NCBI GenBank assembly: GCA_032615215.1
Contig: CP128433.1
Location: forward strand, 4,448,501 to 4,512,500
DNA from: Microbulbifer sp. MKSA007
Lineage (GTDB): Bacteria > Pseudomonadota > Gammaproteobacteria > Pseudomonadales > Cellvibrionaceae
Length of the DNA: 64,000 nucleotides
Direction of reading: 5' to 3'
In this document: one piece after another, positions 36,922 to 46,684 of the stretch
Position numbering within the stretch: the stretch's first letter is position 1
How the letters are laid out: each line of letters opens with the position of its first letter
Position numbers and translations under genes: made by a program
Notes under the pieces: model-generated
The model's input: the letters and a program-made list of their open reading frames with translations, nothing else
Database searches by the model: none
What the model was told of the DNA's origin: nothing

Positions 36922-39483
36922 ATGGAAGAGACTCTCACACTCTCTCCCGACAGCCTGCAGCGCCGCCTCAAAAAGCAAACCGCGTCCCTCACACTCTCTC
37001 CTGACGACCTGCAGCGCCTGCTAGGCAAGCAAGCCTCACAATTAGATAGTTCGACCTCTCTCTCTTTCGAATTCACGCCAACATCTCAAACAGACCCACT
37101 GCGACGTGACCCCGTCCTGAGCAACCTATTGCAACATGAAGCTCGCATGCTCAAGTGGCTCGGTGAATCTGAAGGCAATGCACGCCAATTTGCGCTCGAC
37201 CCAATTTCGACCTTTCAGCGGGTATGCGACCCGAACCCCGAGCTGGTCGAGGAGCTGCGCGGCCTGTTTGACCGAGAAGAGCCAAGCGACTTAATTGAAG
37301 AAGAAATTGAACAGCAGCAAGGTCTGCAAGAAGTTGAATCCTCGCCAGACCCAGACCTTTCGCAAGGCTGGGACTTGATCAGTGCCTCGACCCAAGGAGC
37401 GGTCAACAATTGGATTGGCGAGCTCTTCGAAGGCGACTCAGGCCAATGGTCCTTCAGCGGAAGTGTCGGCAAGGGCCCCGCCAAGGTTCGCTACGAATTC
37501 GCATTTGATTTTCCCGCCTTCATTGATCCCGAAGACCAAAAGGCGACGCTCGACCTGCCCATCACAGGGTTCATCAAGTTCCCAGGTATCACAAGCAACA
37601 TCGAAGATGCGCAGGGCCAAAGCCCCGGTCACGCCCGGCTCATTCTTGACCTCAACAAAATGCAAGCCAGCGCCAGCATCAACCACTATGGGCAAGTCAC
37701 TGCGACCATCCAAAAGCCCAACTGGGACATGATGGAACTTGACCTCAGCGATATTCAACTCTCAAAGTCGATCAAGGGCCTCGACATTACCGACGCGGTG
37801 AAAGGAGCAGTCGACCAACTCATCTCAAGTTTTGATTGGCCCATCACATACACGGTTGCTCAACACACTCCCCTACCCGCCGGGAACCTGGACATCGGAG
37901 TGATGTATACAGCCTTTGATGGCGGCTCCGACCCAAACTTGTTCGGACTTGGGATATGCCGTGGGAATCGCCAGCCAATAGACGCGCTTCTACCACAGAC
38001 TATCCCTAGCAACTGTACATCGGCACTCATCGTATCCAACGACATCATTTTGACTTCGGTGGCCGCGGCGATTGCTGAAGCAACGCCACTGACCTCTTCG
38101 CAGCTGACGGTGACCGATACCTACCCCGAAAAAATGTACCTCAACACCGACGTCGAGGATGTGATTGAGGGTGCGCATATCAAAATCAAGGAAAATAACC
38201 TCCAAACGGCGTTCAACAACGACGGCGATCTTGTTATCAGTGCCGACATCAGAGTGAAGCGTGGGGCCATGACCCTGTGGGTCTACCAGACCCTAAAGCT
38301 CTCTGCGACGATAAGCTTCAACGCCTACGACGATGTGCTCAACATTCAGGTGAAAACAAAAGCGAAGCTCCCCTTCTGGTGGGCGTTCGTACCGCTTGGC
38401 TGGGTCCTTCAATTGATCATCTCGATTCTGAGTTCGAAGAAAGGGAGTGTCGACATCGCGATTCCCGGCTTCCAGGTCAAGAAGACGAATTCGCCCGCTT
38501 ATCTCCAGGTTGGTGGTGATTGGGCCTATATGCCAATCAAGCTTCATTCCACCCCAATCGCGCCTCCGAATATTCAGATGATGCAGATCAATCAGCAGCT
38601 GGATGAAAACGGCGGAAGGTTCCGGTTTGACTTCAGTAGATACGGCTCAGAAGTGACGAGCTTTATCGTTGCCGCCACCTACTGGTTCTTCAAGTACGAA
38701 GGAAGCACGGACCACCAGACGCAAACGCTGGGCCTGTCACTCACCCAGGTTCACAACAAGAATGCCGTCCTCACCGTCACTCCTGACGCCACTTTGTACG
38801 GCCAGAAGAAAGGTTTAAGCCCCTCAGCCTCCCAATTGACATTGTCCTGCATCGCAGTGGTCGACGGCCCCAAAGACGGTGTGATCTTACCGAGAACCAT
38901 CACCGGTATCCCCGATGAATCAACCAGCCCATACATCCCCCTCGATGAGCCAGAGGCTTATGCTGCCCTTGGAGGCTGGGCGTGCGAGTACCACAAGGAC
39001 AACGACCCGAGCGACCCCCCAAAGTCACACCATGTTCGCACCATTGAGCTCGATGCAACCACCGCGGTTCCTAATAACTACGAAGTGGGTATCCAATCGA
39101 CTGCACAGATGCACGATGACTCGGGCAACAATGCCATCGCATCGATTGATGGCAATCTCATTGAGCTGAGCAAGAGCCCCCCTCTGATCGCAAAGTACGT
39201 GACAAACCTCCAAAAAACGAGTGATGACGCGTATGTTGAGATGGGCCAGCCTATAAGCGACGCAGCAGTGTTCCTGTCTGGCTATCGCGTCCACTACGAC
39301 AGCAGTGACCACGACATCCGGCAAGTCGGCGGAGGTTCGGAAACCTACTCCACGTCAGGCTCGCAGGTCATACTGCACAATCCACACGCACTGATCGGCG
39401 ACGGCGACTCGGGGAACAGCAAGCACACTCAAGAAAACAGCGAATCACACGTGTCGTTTCTAATTATCGCAGTACCGGAGTAA
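36922..39483 (+). CDS. Large orphan protein, possibly a P47/OrfX-like TULIP protein (853 aa)
   Basis: I do not recognise this protein with confidence. ATG 36922 follows CGGAG at seven bases. It has no signal peptide. Residues 4-39 are a tandem repeat with an 18-residue period (LTLSPDSLQRRLKKQ, LTLSPDDLQRLLGKQ). From about 145, GWDLISASTQGAVNNWI recalls the GWDxVxA....VN opening of clostridial P47/OrfX TULIP-fold proteins, followed by long beta-rich, amphipathic stretches typical of a lipid-binding barrel. A hydrophobic Trp-rich segment (LPFWWAFVPLGWVLQLIISI, about residue 485) could contact membrane. The rest is beta-strand-rich with no motif I can name. GC content is higher than the flanks, which hints at transfer. 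It stands alone. Confidence 0.6.
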   Translation: MEETLTLSPDSLQRRLKKQTASLTLSPDDLQRLLGKQASQLDSSTSLSFEFTPTSQTDPLRRDPVLSNLLQHEARMLKWLGESEGNARQFALDPISTFQRVCDPNPELVEELRGLFDREEPSDLIEEEIEQQQGLQEVESSPDPDLSQGWDLISASTQGAVNNWIGELFEGDSGQWSFSGSVGKGPAKVRYEFAFDFPAFIDPEDQKATLDLPITGFIKFPGITSNIEDAQGQSPGHARLILDLNKMQASASINHYGQVTATIQKPNWDMMELDLSDIQLSKSIKGLDITDAVKGAVDQLISSFDWPITYTVAQHTPLPAGNLDIGVMYTAFDGGSDPNLFGLGICRGNRQPIDALLPQTIPSNCTSALIVSNDIILTSVAAAIAEATPLTSSQLTVTDTYPEKMYLNTDVEDVIEGAHIKIKENNLQTAFNNDGDLVISADIRVKRGAMTLWVYQTLKLSATISFNAYDDVLNIQVKTKAKLPFWWAFVPLGWVLQLIISILSSKKGSVDIAIPGFQVKKTNSPAYLQVGGDWAYMPIKLHSTPIAPPNIQMMQINQQLDENGGRFRFDFSRYGSEVTSFIVAATYWFFKYEGSTDHQTQTLGLSLTQVHNKNAVLTVTPDATLYGQKKGLSPSASQLTLSCIAVVDGPKDGVILPRTITGIPDESTSPYIPLDEPEAYAALGGWACEYHKDNDPSDPPKSHHVRTIELDATTAVPNNYEVGIQSTAQMHDDSGNNAIASIDGNLIELSKSPPLIAKYVTNLQKTSDDAYVEMGQPISDAAVFLSGYRVHYDSSDHDIRQVGGGSETYSTSGSQVILHNPHALIGDGDSGNSKHTQENSESHVSFLIIAVPE

Positions 39484-39961
39484 ATCGCGCGGTTGCTCGG
39501 GTGGCCATTGCACGCCCGGGCAACCCATGCGATACCTGGCGACCGCTAGGCTGGTATTTGGTAGCACTCGACTGCTAGGGAGCCTCTGAATAACTCCGTA
39601 ATGCCTCTGCGAGTCTTCAAGGCCAGCCCTTCGGAGCTTGCAGAGTTATTCAGAGGCTCCCTAGACATTCTCAAGAGGAAGGTTTACTCGTATCAGTAGC
39701 AGCTATCTATTCAGGTTGGAGTATCAGCCTAAATTTACACAATAATTTACCACTTTCTACCGGATAACTGATTAGGCTCCCCCGCATAATAAAGTTTTTG
39801 ATCATCGCTATCCTCAGTGACATTGCGGAAGCAATCCACATTTATCTATAGCTTCTTTATTAATCATTCTAAATTTAAGGATGGTAAATAATTGATAATG
39901 CTTTTACATTTAAATGCGAACAACTAAAGGTCTTCTGGTCGACTATAAGATCGAATTAAAA
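39484..39961. other. Spacer holding a MITE
   Basis: 478 bases without a gene. The recognised content is a 90-base inverted-repeat element at 39575-39664; the remainder, AT-rich, leads to the 3' end of a broken LysR gene. Confidence 0.5.
39575..39664. mobile_element. MITE-like element with IS5-type features
   Basis: CTAG, then GGAGCCTCTGAATAACTC, a 46-base core, then the exact inverted complement, then CTAG. The arms are perfect over 22 bases including CTAG. A 4-base CTAG target duplication and a TIR beginning GGA with an internal GAATAA resemble IS5-family ends. The core is too short to code for a transposase, so the element would depend on one elsewhere. No second copy is seen in this window. 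Confidence 0.75.
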
Positions 39962-40847
39962 TCAGCAACTTTTAATTTGATACTTTTTTACGATGTCGAA
40001 CAAAATTTTTGAAAATAGCTTGACTGAATTATTCTGTGCTTTATTACCTACAGTTAAATAAAGAGACACTGTATAGGAAAATCCATGAATCATATCAATT
40101 TTACATAGCTTATTTGACTGAACATCCTCGGCAACCATGTGCACCGGCAACCTGCCATAACCAAGCCCCCCTTTACAAGGCGATAGGCCTCGTTCAAGTT
40201 GGAAACGGAGCATTTCACATTTGGTGAAAGCCAACCGAAAGAAACATCCATCGACCCGGAGTCTGCTACTAGAACTTGAGTCTCTCTCTTCAGTTCATAA
40301 TAAGAAACATTTTTTTGGTTAGATAAGCTATGTTCTGGGCTACACACTAAGATAAATTCAACATCTAGCAATTTATCGCTTAAGAAACCGGGGGTGGGGT
40401 CATACCGATACATAAATCCACCGCATTATTAAGAAGTAACGCATTAGTTCCAGACATCGCTTGCTCCTTTATAGACAAGCGGACATTTTTTTGCTGGCTG
40501 TGAAATAATTTTAAAGTAGCATCGAGAATACTCTTTGGAAATGAAGTATCTACTGCAATACTCAACGTAGCTGCCGCCCCCTGTTTTAGCTGGCCAGCTA
40601 GATTCTCAATGTCATAATGTTGTCTCAGTAACACCTCAACTTGCTCACTCAAAAGCAAACCGGCATGATTTAATTTGGTTTTCCTTCCATCTTTTTCAAC
40701 CAGAGTTAAACCTAGGGTATCTTGAAGTTCTTGTAGCGTATAACTAATTGTGGATTGACTCTTGCCAAGTTGATCAGCAGCTTTTGATACTGAGCCTTCC
40801 TTCCTTAAAGCATCCAAAGCTTCTAACTGTTCGAGCGTGGTTTTCAC
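39962..40847 (-). pseudogene. LysR-family regulator with two frameshifts
   Basis: The N-terminal part (40847 down to about 40390) has the LysR winged helix: LEQLEALDALRKEGSVSKAADQLGKSQSTISYTLQELQDTLG. The frame then ends after CIGMTPPPV in a run of five C, and resumes one frame over as PGFLSDKLLDVEFILVCSPEHS. It breaks again at a run of six G, where AYRLVKGGL continues as GYGRLPVHMVAEDVQ, the usual LysR ligand-domain box. Adding one base at each run joins the whole into a normal-size LysR of about 295 residues. Either the gene is broken or the base runs are under-called in the assembly. It is divergent from the MBL hydrolase and would be its regulator. Confidence 0.85.
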
Positions 40848-40948
40848 GGAAGTACACCATATATCGATAGATTCGATCCATATTATCTTTGCCGTAACTA
40901 CTAAGCAAACATGATGTAGGATTTCTCGCGTTTTAATAATTACCGGAA

Positions 40949-41932
40949 ATGTCTACAATGCTTAAATCCATTACTACACTGCTGGCTGGTGTAGCTTTTA
41001 CTGTGAATGCGATTGCCCAAGAGCCCGTGTGGGATGGCAATACAATCATCCTTGAATCTCAAAAGGTTTCAGATGGCATATATGCTGTAATACCTTCAGA
41101 TGCCTCTGAAAAAGCTGGCAGTGGCTATCCTATTGCAACAAGTGGCGGATTTGTTATCGGCGAAAACTCTGTTCTGGTGATAGAGTCAATGATAAATGAG
41201 CGCCTTGCCGAACAAATGATATCGTTGGTCAAGGCTGAAACAGATAAACCCATCAAGTATTTAGTTAATACAAGTTATCACGGTGATCACTCATATGGAA
41301 ACTATGTTTTTCCAAGCAGTGTATCTATTATCCAGCATGAAAGTGCAAAGGATTATGTAGATAACTACTTCGAGCAAGATACTGCGTTCATGATTAGTAA
41401 CTTCGGTGAAGGCAGGGGAATTGAGGATGTAATACCCAAAACCGGCGATATCTTAGTCCCCAAAAACGGAAGTATTTCTATTGATTTAGGAGGCAAAACT
41501 GTAGACATAGATGATTTTGGTTTTGCTCAAACTGGCGGCGATCTATTCGTCTCCGTTAAAGGAGAGAACATACTTTGGACAGGTAATCCCGTAGTCTCTA
41601 CCAAACCTGCCTTACCTTGGCTGCTTGATGGCCATCTATTAGAAACATTAGCGACCATGAAATATGTATATGGCGCAATAAATGAATCTACACTAGTTAT
41701 CCCTGGTCATGGCCCAATTACAAACCGTTCAGCAATAAAATGGCATATTGATTACTTGACTGCACTTAAAAATAAAGTGGAAAAGGCAATTGCAAGAGGA
41801 CTATCCCTTGAGGAGACAGTTGAGAAAGTTCAACTGCCAAAATACCAAGGGTATGCCCTTCACGGGTGGGTTCACTCTGGATTGAATGTCCCCGCAGCAT
41901 ATAAAGAGCTTTCCTCTTCTAAAGTTAAATAA
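40949..41932 (+). CDS. Secreted metallo-beta-lactamase-fold hydrolase with altered metal site
   Basis: 327 residues. A signal peptide (MSTMLKSITTLLAGVAFTVN then AIAQ) precedes an MBL fold: GGFVIGENSVLVIESMIN, VNTSYHGDHSYGN, and IPGHGPITN near the end. The usual HxHxDH metal motif appears as S109-Y-H111-G-D113-H114, so the first His is replaced by Ser, which would weaken or change zinc site 1. Close relatives with THYHGDH are quinoprotein-relay or lactonase-type hydrolases. Substrate unknown. ATG 40958 is a possible second start. It is followed on the same strand by the amidohydrolase and MFS genes. Confidence 0.82.
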   Translation: MSTMLKSITTLLAGVAFTVNAIAQEPVWDGNTIILESQKVSDGIYAVIPSDASEKAGSGYPIATSGGFVIGENSVLVIESMINERLAEQMISLVKAETDKPIKYLVNTSYHGDHSYGNYVFPSSVSIIQHESAKDYVDNYFEQDTAFMISNFGEGRGIEDVIPKTGDILVPKNGSISIDLGGKTVDIDDFGFAQTGGDLFVSVKGENILWTGNPVVSTKPALPWLLDGHLLETLATMKYVYGAINESTLVIPGHGPITNRSAIKWHIDYLTALKNKVEKAIARGLSLEETVEKVQLPKYQGYALHGWVHSGLNVPAAYKELSSSKVK

Positions 41933-41984
41933 CCCTCTGATCTCATTCCTCCATAAGCGCTTACTATACCTCCTGAGTAGGTAG

Positions 41985-43847
41985 GTGAGCGCTTTCAAAT
42001 CTAAGAAATCTAGTATGTCATATTCAAAATATGTATGGCGAAAACGCCTAATCTTAATGGGTGCCGCCACGGTTTTGGCTGCATGTAAAAACGCAACCAT
42101 CGCAAATGAGGGGATGATAGAAAATTTCGACAGCGCCGTTTATGCGGATATGATCATTATTAATGCAAAGGTAACGACCCAAGATAAGAATAAGCCAGTT
42201 GCCCAGGCCATAGCGGTTAGAGATGGAAAAATTCTGGATGTAGACACCGATGAAATAATACATCAGTACAGAGGTGAAACGACTGAAGTTATTGATGCGA
42301 AGAATAGACGAGTTATACCGGGCTTGATCGACTCTCATTCACACTTCTTGCGTAGCGGATTAGCATATACAAGGGAGTTACGTTGGGACGGTGTGCCCGA
42401 TCTAAAGACAGCTTTAAACATGTTGTCTGAGCAAGCAAGTAGAACACCAAAAGGTGAATGGGTAAGAATTATAGGTGGCTGGTCTCCATGGCAATTCAAG
42501 GAAAAACGGTTGCCAACTATTGTTGAAATTAATAAGGCAGCTCCCGACACCCCAGTATATATTCAATATTTCTATAGTGTTGGAATGCTTAACCAAGTGG
42601 GCATGGATAAACTTGGAATCAACAGAAATACGGAAGATCCAAAGGGCGGAAAATTCGTACGTGACTCACATGGAACACCCACAGGGTTAATGCTAGCACA
42701 GCCACATCCTGGAATTTTTTACGGCAAGATCGCAGCTCTGCCAGACACTTCAGAAGAAGTAAAAGTAAATTCAACAATTCACTTATTTCACGAACTGGCA
42801 AAATTTGGTTTAACGTCTGTTATTGACGCTGGAGGTGGCGGGTTCGGTTATCCCGATGGATATAGTGTCGCAGAAAAACTGGCCACAGAAGGAAAACTAC
42901 CACTGAGAACATCCTTCTATTTATTTACACAGAATCCAGGGAAAGAGCTGGAAGACTACCACAATTGGACAAGGGGAAATAAAGCGGGGACAAACACCGA
43001 CAGTACTAAAGAGCACGGCTTTGAAATTGATGGAGGAGGTGAGTATCTACTATGGAAAGCTGGAGACTTTGAAAATTTTAGATCCGACAGACCAGTGTTG
43101 GATGCCGATATGGAAAAAGATCTAACACCAATTATTGAGTTACTGGTAGAGCGTAGATGGCCATTTAGGATTCATGCAACCTATGATGAATCAATTACCA
43201 GGATTTTAGACGTTATTGAAGACGTAAATAGCTATAAACCGCTTCGCGGACTTCGATGGTCGATTGAACATGCCGAAACGATAGGCCTGAATAATATAGA
43301 GCGTATAAAGTCACTTGGTGGCGGCGTTGCCATTCAAAGTCGTATGGTATTCCTTGGTGATGACTTTTCTGAACGGTATGGAGCTGAAAAGGCAAAAGCT
43401 ACACCTCCATTGAGAATGCTTGTCGATAAAGGTATCCCTATTGGTATGGGTACTGATGCCACACGGGGCTCAACCTTTAACCCTTGGCTAGGCCTACATT
43501 ATTTAGTCACCGGTGAAACCGTCAGTGGCCGCAAGCTCTATGAGTCATCAAATCTTTTAACGCGAGAAGAAGCGCTCAGACTTTATACAGTTGGCAGTGC
43601 CTGGTTCTCAGGAGAAGAGCATATCAAAGGAAGGTTGTCTAAAGGTCAATTAGCAGATTTTGCAATTTTGTCGAAAGATTACATGGAAGTCCCCCTGGAA
43701 GAAATCAAGTCAATCAGATCTGTACTAACTGTTGTAGATGGAGAGGTTGTATATGGAGATGGGGATTATCAGTCTTTATCACCAAAACTAGAGCCCCTTC
43801 TGCCTAGTTGGTCACCTGTAAAATTCTATGGCAGCTACTGGCCATAA
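41985..43847 (+). CDS. Amidohydrolase family protein (YtcJ-like), probable lipoprotein or exported
   Basis: 620 residues of the metal-dependent amidohydrolase 3 (YtcJ) group. Visible motifs: VIDAKNRRVIPGLIDSHSHFLRSG (HxH pair), PFRIHATYDES, LRWSIEHAETI and GIPIGMGTDATRGSTF (late Asp), with the closing VLTVVDGEVVYGDG common to the family. The N-terminus has a basic and hydrophobic stretch with a Cys (RKRLILMGAATVLAACKN) that reads as a lipoprotein or Tat-like leader. The start is uncertain: GTG 41985 as given, or ATG 42015, both with weak ribosome sites. Likely hydrolyses a cyclic or N-acyl substrate, and probably acts with the neighbouring hydrolase and carrier. Confidence 0.85.
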   Translation: MSAFKSKKSSMSYSKYVWRKRLILMGAATVLAACKNATIANEGMIENFDSAVYADMIIINAKVTTQDKNKPVAQAIAVRDGKILDVDTDEIIHQYRGETTEVIDAKNRRVIPGLIDSHSHFLRSGLAYTRELRWDGVPDLKTALNMLSEQASRTPKGEWVRIIGGWSPWQFKEKRLPTIVEINKAAPDTPVYIQYFYSVGMLNQVGMDKLGINRNTEDPKGGKFVRDSHGTPTGLMLAQPHPGIFYGKIAALPDTSEEVKVNSTIHLFHELAKFGLTSVIDAGGGGFGYPDGYSVAEKLATEGKLPLRTSFYLFTQNPGKELEDYHNWTRGNKAGTNTDSTKEHGFEIDGGGEYLLWKAGDFENFRSDRPVLDADMEKDLTPIIELLVERRWPFRIHATYDESITRILDVIEDVNSYKPLRGLRWSIEHAETIGLNNIERIKSLGGGVAIQSRMVFLGDDFSERYGAEKAKATPPLRMLVDKGIPIGMGTDATRGSTFNPWLGLHYLVTGETVSGRKLYESSNLLTREEALRLYTVGSAWFSGEEHIKGRLSKGQLADFAILSKDYMEVPLEEIKSIRSVLTVVDGEVVYGDGDYQSLSPKLEPLLPSWSPVKFYGSYWP

Positions 43848-43860
43848 ATAGCTTCCACAG

Positions 43861-43886
43861 AAAGGCCACCTTAAGTAGTGGCCTTT
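43861..43886. terminator. Stem-loop between amidohydrolase and MFS genes
   Basis: AAAGGCCAC (43861-43869) and GTGGCCTTT (43878-43886) make a perfect 9-bp stem, 8-base loop, with an A/T-rich flank. It may dampen read-through into the MFS gene that begins 18 bases later. Confidence 0.65.
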
Positions 43887-43903
43887 ATAAAGAGAGTTAA
43901 GCC

Positions 43904-45127
43904 TTGACTTCCCTTGCCCCATTCAAAAATAAACTGTTTTTGATCATTTGGACTGCAACATTAATCTCAAATACAGGAACATGGATTCATGAGATTGGTG
44001 CAAATTGGCTAATGATTTCACTAACCTCATCACCATTTTGGATCGCTATGGTTCAATCTGCAGCATCCTTACCCACACTATTTCTTGCGATTCCAGCTGG
44101 TGCCTTCGCAGATATTGTCGACAAGAAAAGATATTTAATAATATTACAAATATGGATGTTCCTGCTTACCTCCATATTATGCCTTCTTACAGCAACCGGA
44201 TCGACATCTATTTTATCGTTACTGACGTTAACCTTTTTAATTGGTATCGGAACTGCATTAATGGTCCCAGTCTGGTCTTCTATAACACCACTAATAGTAA
44301 TCAAAGCAGACTTACCCCAATCCATAGCCCTAAATAGCATGGGAATTAATCTGGCAAGAGTGATTGGTCCAATACTCGGCGGAGTACTTTTGATCTATTT
44401 TAACCTGGAGGTACTTTTCGCTTTAAACGCTATTTCTTTCTTATTTGTAATAATGGCTCTTAGCTATTGGACACCGAATAGAAACGGCGCAACAAATCAA
44501 CATAGTGAGAATTTCGTATCAGCAATAAAAAATAGCCTGAAATACATAAAGCGAGAATCAAAACTTCAACACGCACTGGTTCGAGCGTTGTCGTTTTTTA
44601 TTTTTGCTAGTACTCTATGGGCGTTACTCCCCACTTTTTCATCTCAATTATATACAGACGATCCAAAAGCATACAGTTTATTAATGTCATTTTTAGGGCT
44701 CGGTGCGGTAAGTGCTGTGTTTTTCACCAATAAGCTCCGCACAATCTTTAAAGTAGATAATTTACTATGTATCGCATCTATTGGCTATGCTACATCCATG
44801 TTATTACTGTCATTTCTAACCAGCTATATCCATGTATTAGTAGCAATGTTCACTGCGGGATTTTGCTGGTTACTCTTTTTATCTCCGCTTATTCTGGCTA
44901 CTCAGGAAATGCTACCAAATTGGATAAGGGCAAGAGGAATGTCATTTTTTATGGCAACATATATGGGCGCTATGGCTATAGGAGGTATGCTCTGGGGAAA
45001 AATAGCTTCCTACGCAGGAATATCAAATACGCTGCTAATTGCTTCATGTTTTTTGCTCGTCGCAACAGTATTTGTAAGAAATCAGCTTGTAGGCCCTGCA
45101 GACCAGGAGGCCTTGAATATCCCCTAG
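43904..45127 (+). CDS. MFS transporter (EntS/MFS_3-like)
   Basis: 407 residues with twelve probable membrane helices. Features of the major facilitator group 3 family: IWTATLISNTGTWIHEIGANWLMISL, SLPTLFLAIPAGAFADIVDKKRYLI (helix 2-3 loop with the DxxDKR motif) and RVIGPILGGVLL. The start is TTG at 43904, 57 bases after the amidohydrolase stop; no closer ATG gives a better N-terminus. Exporters and uptake carriers both occur in the family. Linked to the two hydrolases, it probably moves their substrate or product. Confidence 0.85.
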   Translation: MTSLAPFKNKLFLIIWTATLISNTGTWIHEIGANWLMISLTSSPFWIAMVQSAASLPTLFLAIPAGAFADIVDKKRYLIILQIWMFLLTSILCLLTATGSTSILSLLTLTFLIGIGTALMVPVWSSITPLIVIKADLPQSIALNSMGINLARVIGPILGGVLLIYFNLEVLFALNAISFLFVIMALSYWTPNRNGATNQHSENFVSAIKNSLKYIKRESKLQHALVRALSFFIFASTLWALLPTFSSQLYTDDPKAYSLLMSFLGLGAVSAVFFTNKLRTIFKVDNLLCIASIGYATSMLLLSFLTSYIHVLVAMFTAGFCWLLFLSPLILATQEMLPNWIRARGMSFFMATYMGAMAIGGMLWGKIASYAGISNTLLIASCFLLVATVFVRNQLVGPADQEALNIP

Positions 45128-45838
45128 CAGAGTAGACCTAAAACTCTTATTTTAATAACTTATGATACCAATAAGGAGCTCCCACTATAGCCTTGAAAAA
45201 TCAACTGTCATTAAGCTTGAAAAAAGTAAACCCATAATAGCTATTCTCAAAGGTACAGAAAGCACCCATGGAAGGGGTATAAGCTTTTAATCCCGATCGA
45301 GACAAAACACTTATAAACACCATTAAACTCTAATACACAACTGCAAAAAAACCTAAAGACAAGCAACTCGCTATAGTATTTTTCACAAGAATAGTTGAGT
45401 CCAATACATATTAGTTTCCTAACTGTTATCTAATTTAGCCCTCCCAGAAAGACAACTAAAAACTAATATAAGCCCACTTATTGGAACAATAAAACAGATA
45501 CGACACTGTAACCCGGCACCTCATTTTAACACCACCTGAAAATATAATATTCCACTCTATTATTTTTGTATCAACATATCTAACAATGACTGGAATCCAC
45601 TTAACCCAGCCAGCTTCCTCTGACAATTCTAACAAATCGAACGAATACATCTATATATTCATATTTTACTACTGCCGATATGGCTTTAAACTTCCCCACA
45701 TGGGTCTTTATCTGAACTATGTTCGTCAATAGTCTCCCTTTGAAATTTAAAAGTGGAGCATGAATAGACACAATCAATCTGATGAAGCCTTTGATCCTAC
45801 CCATCAACAACGAAACCGATTAATTCAAGGAATTTACT
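45128..45838. other. Spacer between MFS and pirin genes
   Basis: 711 bases, AT-rich, with no supported gene. Short - strand frames of 64 and 69 residues have no start signals or recognisable motifs. Confidence 0.45.
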
Positions 45839-46684
45839 ATGTTAAAAGGTATTAGAGAATTAAAGTTCTCAACATCTGGTGAACAGGGTTCTGATGGAGC
45901 CGGAGTAAAGTTAACTCGCTTGATTGGGACACAAAACCTGGAAATGCTGGACCCCTTTCTTCTATTGGATTCATTCGAAAGCGACAACCCCAATGAATAT
46001 ATTGGAGGCTTTCCCAACCATCCGCATAGAGGTTTTGAAACTGTAACTTACATGATAAATGGAAAAATTAGACATAAAGACAATATGGGAAATGAGGGCA
46101 TTATAGAGCCAAATGGCGTGCAATGGATGACTGCAGGTAAAGGTGTCATACATTCGGAAATGCCTGAGCAAAAAGATGGATTGTTAAGGGGCCTTCAACT
46201 ATGGGTTAATTTGCCTAAAGATAAGAAAATGATTGATCCTGACTACCAGGAGTTTGAAGAAAGTCAAATTTCGTCTGAAGCAACTACAAAAGGCCAAAAC
46301 ATCAAAGTCATTGCAGGGACAACTAATTTTGGCACAAAAGGTGTTGTGGAAAATAGATACGTTTACCCCACCTATATTGATGTAACCTTGGCGCAAGACC
46401 ATAAATTTGTACAGAATCTAGAAGAAACACATAATGCATTTATTTATGTAATTGAAGGTTCTCTAAATACGGGATCAAAGAAGTCAAAGCTGGTTGAGCG
46501 TCAACTAGGCATTTTAACAAAAGGAAGTAAAGTTTTAATCGAAGCCGGTGGTAAAGGTAGCCGCTTCATACTGGTTGCGGGGAAACCTCTAAATGAGCCG
46601 GTAGTTAGGGGCGGCCCTTTCGTAATGAATACAAAGGAAGAGCTTTTTCAAGCATTTTATGATTTTAATAATAACACGTTTTAG
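45839..46684 (+). CDS. Pirin family protein
   Basis: 281 residues of the bicupin pirin family. The N-terminal cupin shows the iron-site residues: FPNHPHRGFETVTYM (two His), then KIRHKDNMGN and GKGVIHSEMPE (His and Glu), all in usual order. The second cupin is present and degenerate, as is normal. AAGGA stands about eight bases before ATG 45839. Bacterial pirins act as iron-dependent regulators of enzymes or as quercetinase-like dioxygenases; which applies is not known. It comes after a 711-base gap, so it is probably a separate transcript from the MFS gene. Confidence 0.93.
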   Translation: MLKGIRELKFSTSGEQGSDGAGVKLTRLIGTQNLEMLDPFLLLDSFESDNPNEYIGGFPNHPHRGFETVTYMINGKIRHKDNMGNEGIIEPNGVQWMTAGKGVIHSEMPEQKDGLLRGLQLWVNLPKDKKMIDPDYQEFEESQISSEATTKGQNIKVIAGTTNFGTKGVVENRYVYPTYIDVTLAQDHKFVQNLEETHNAFIYVIEGSLNTGSKKSKLVERQLGILTKGSKVLIEAGGKGSRFILVAGKPLNEPVVRGGPFVMNTKEELFQAFYDFNNNTF

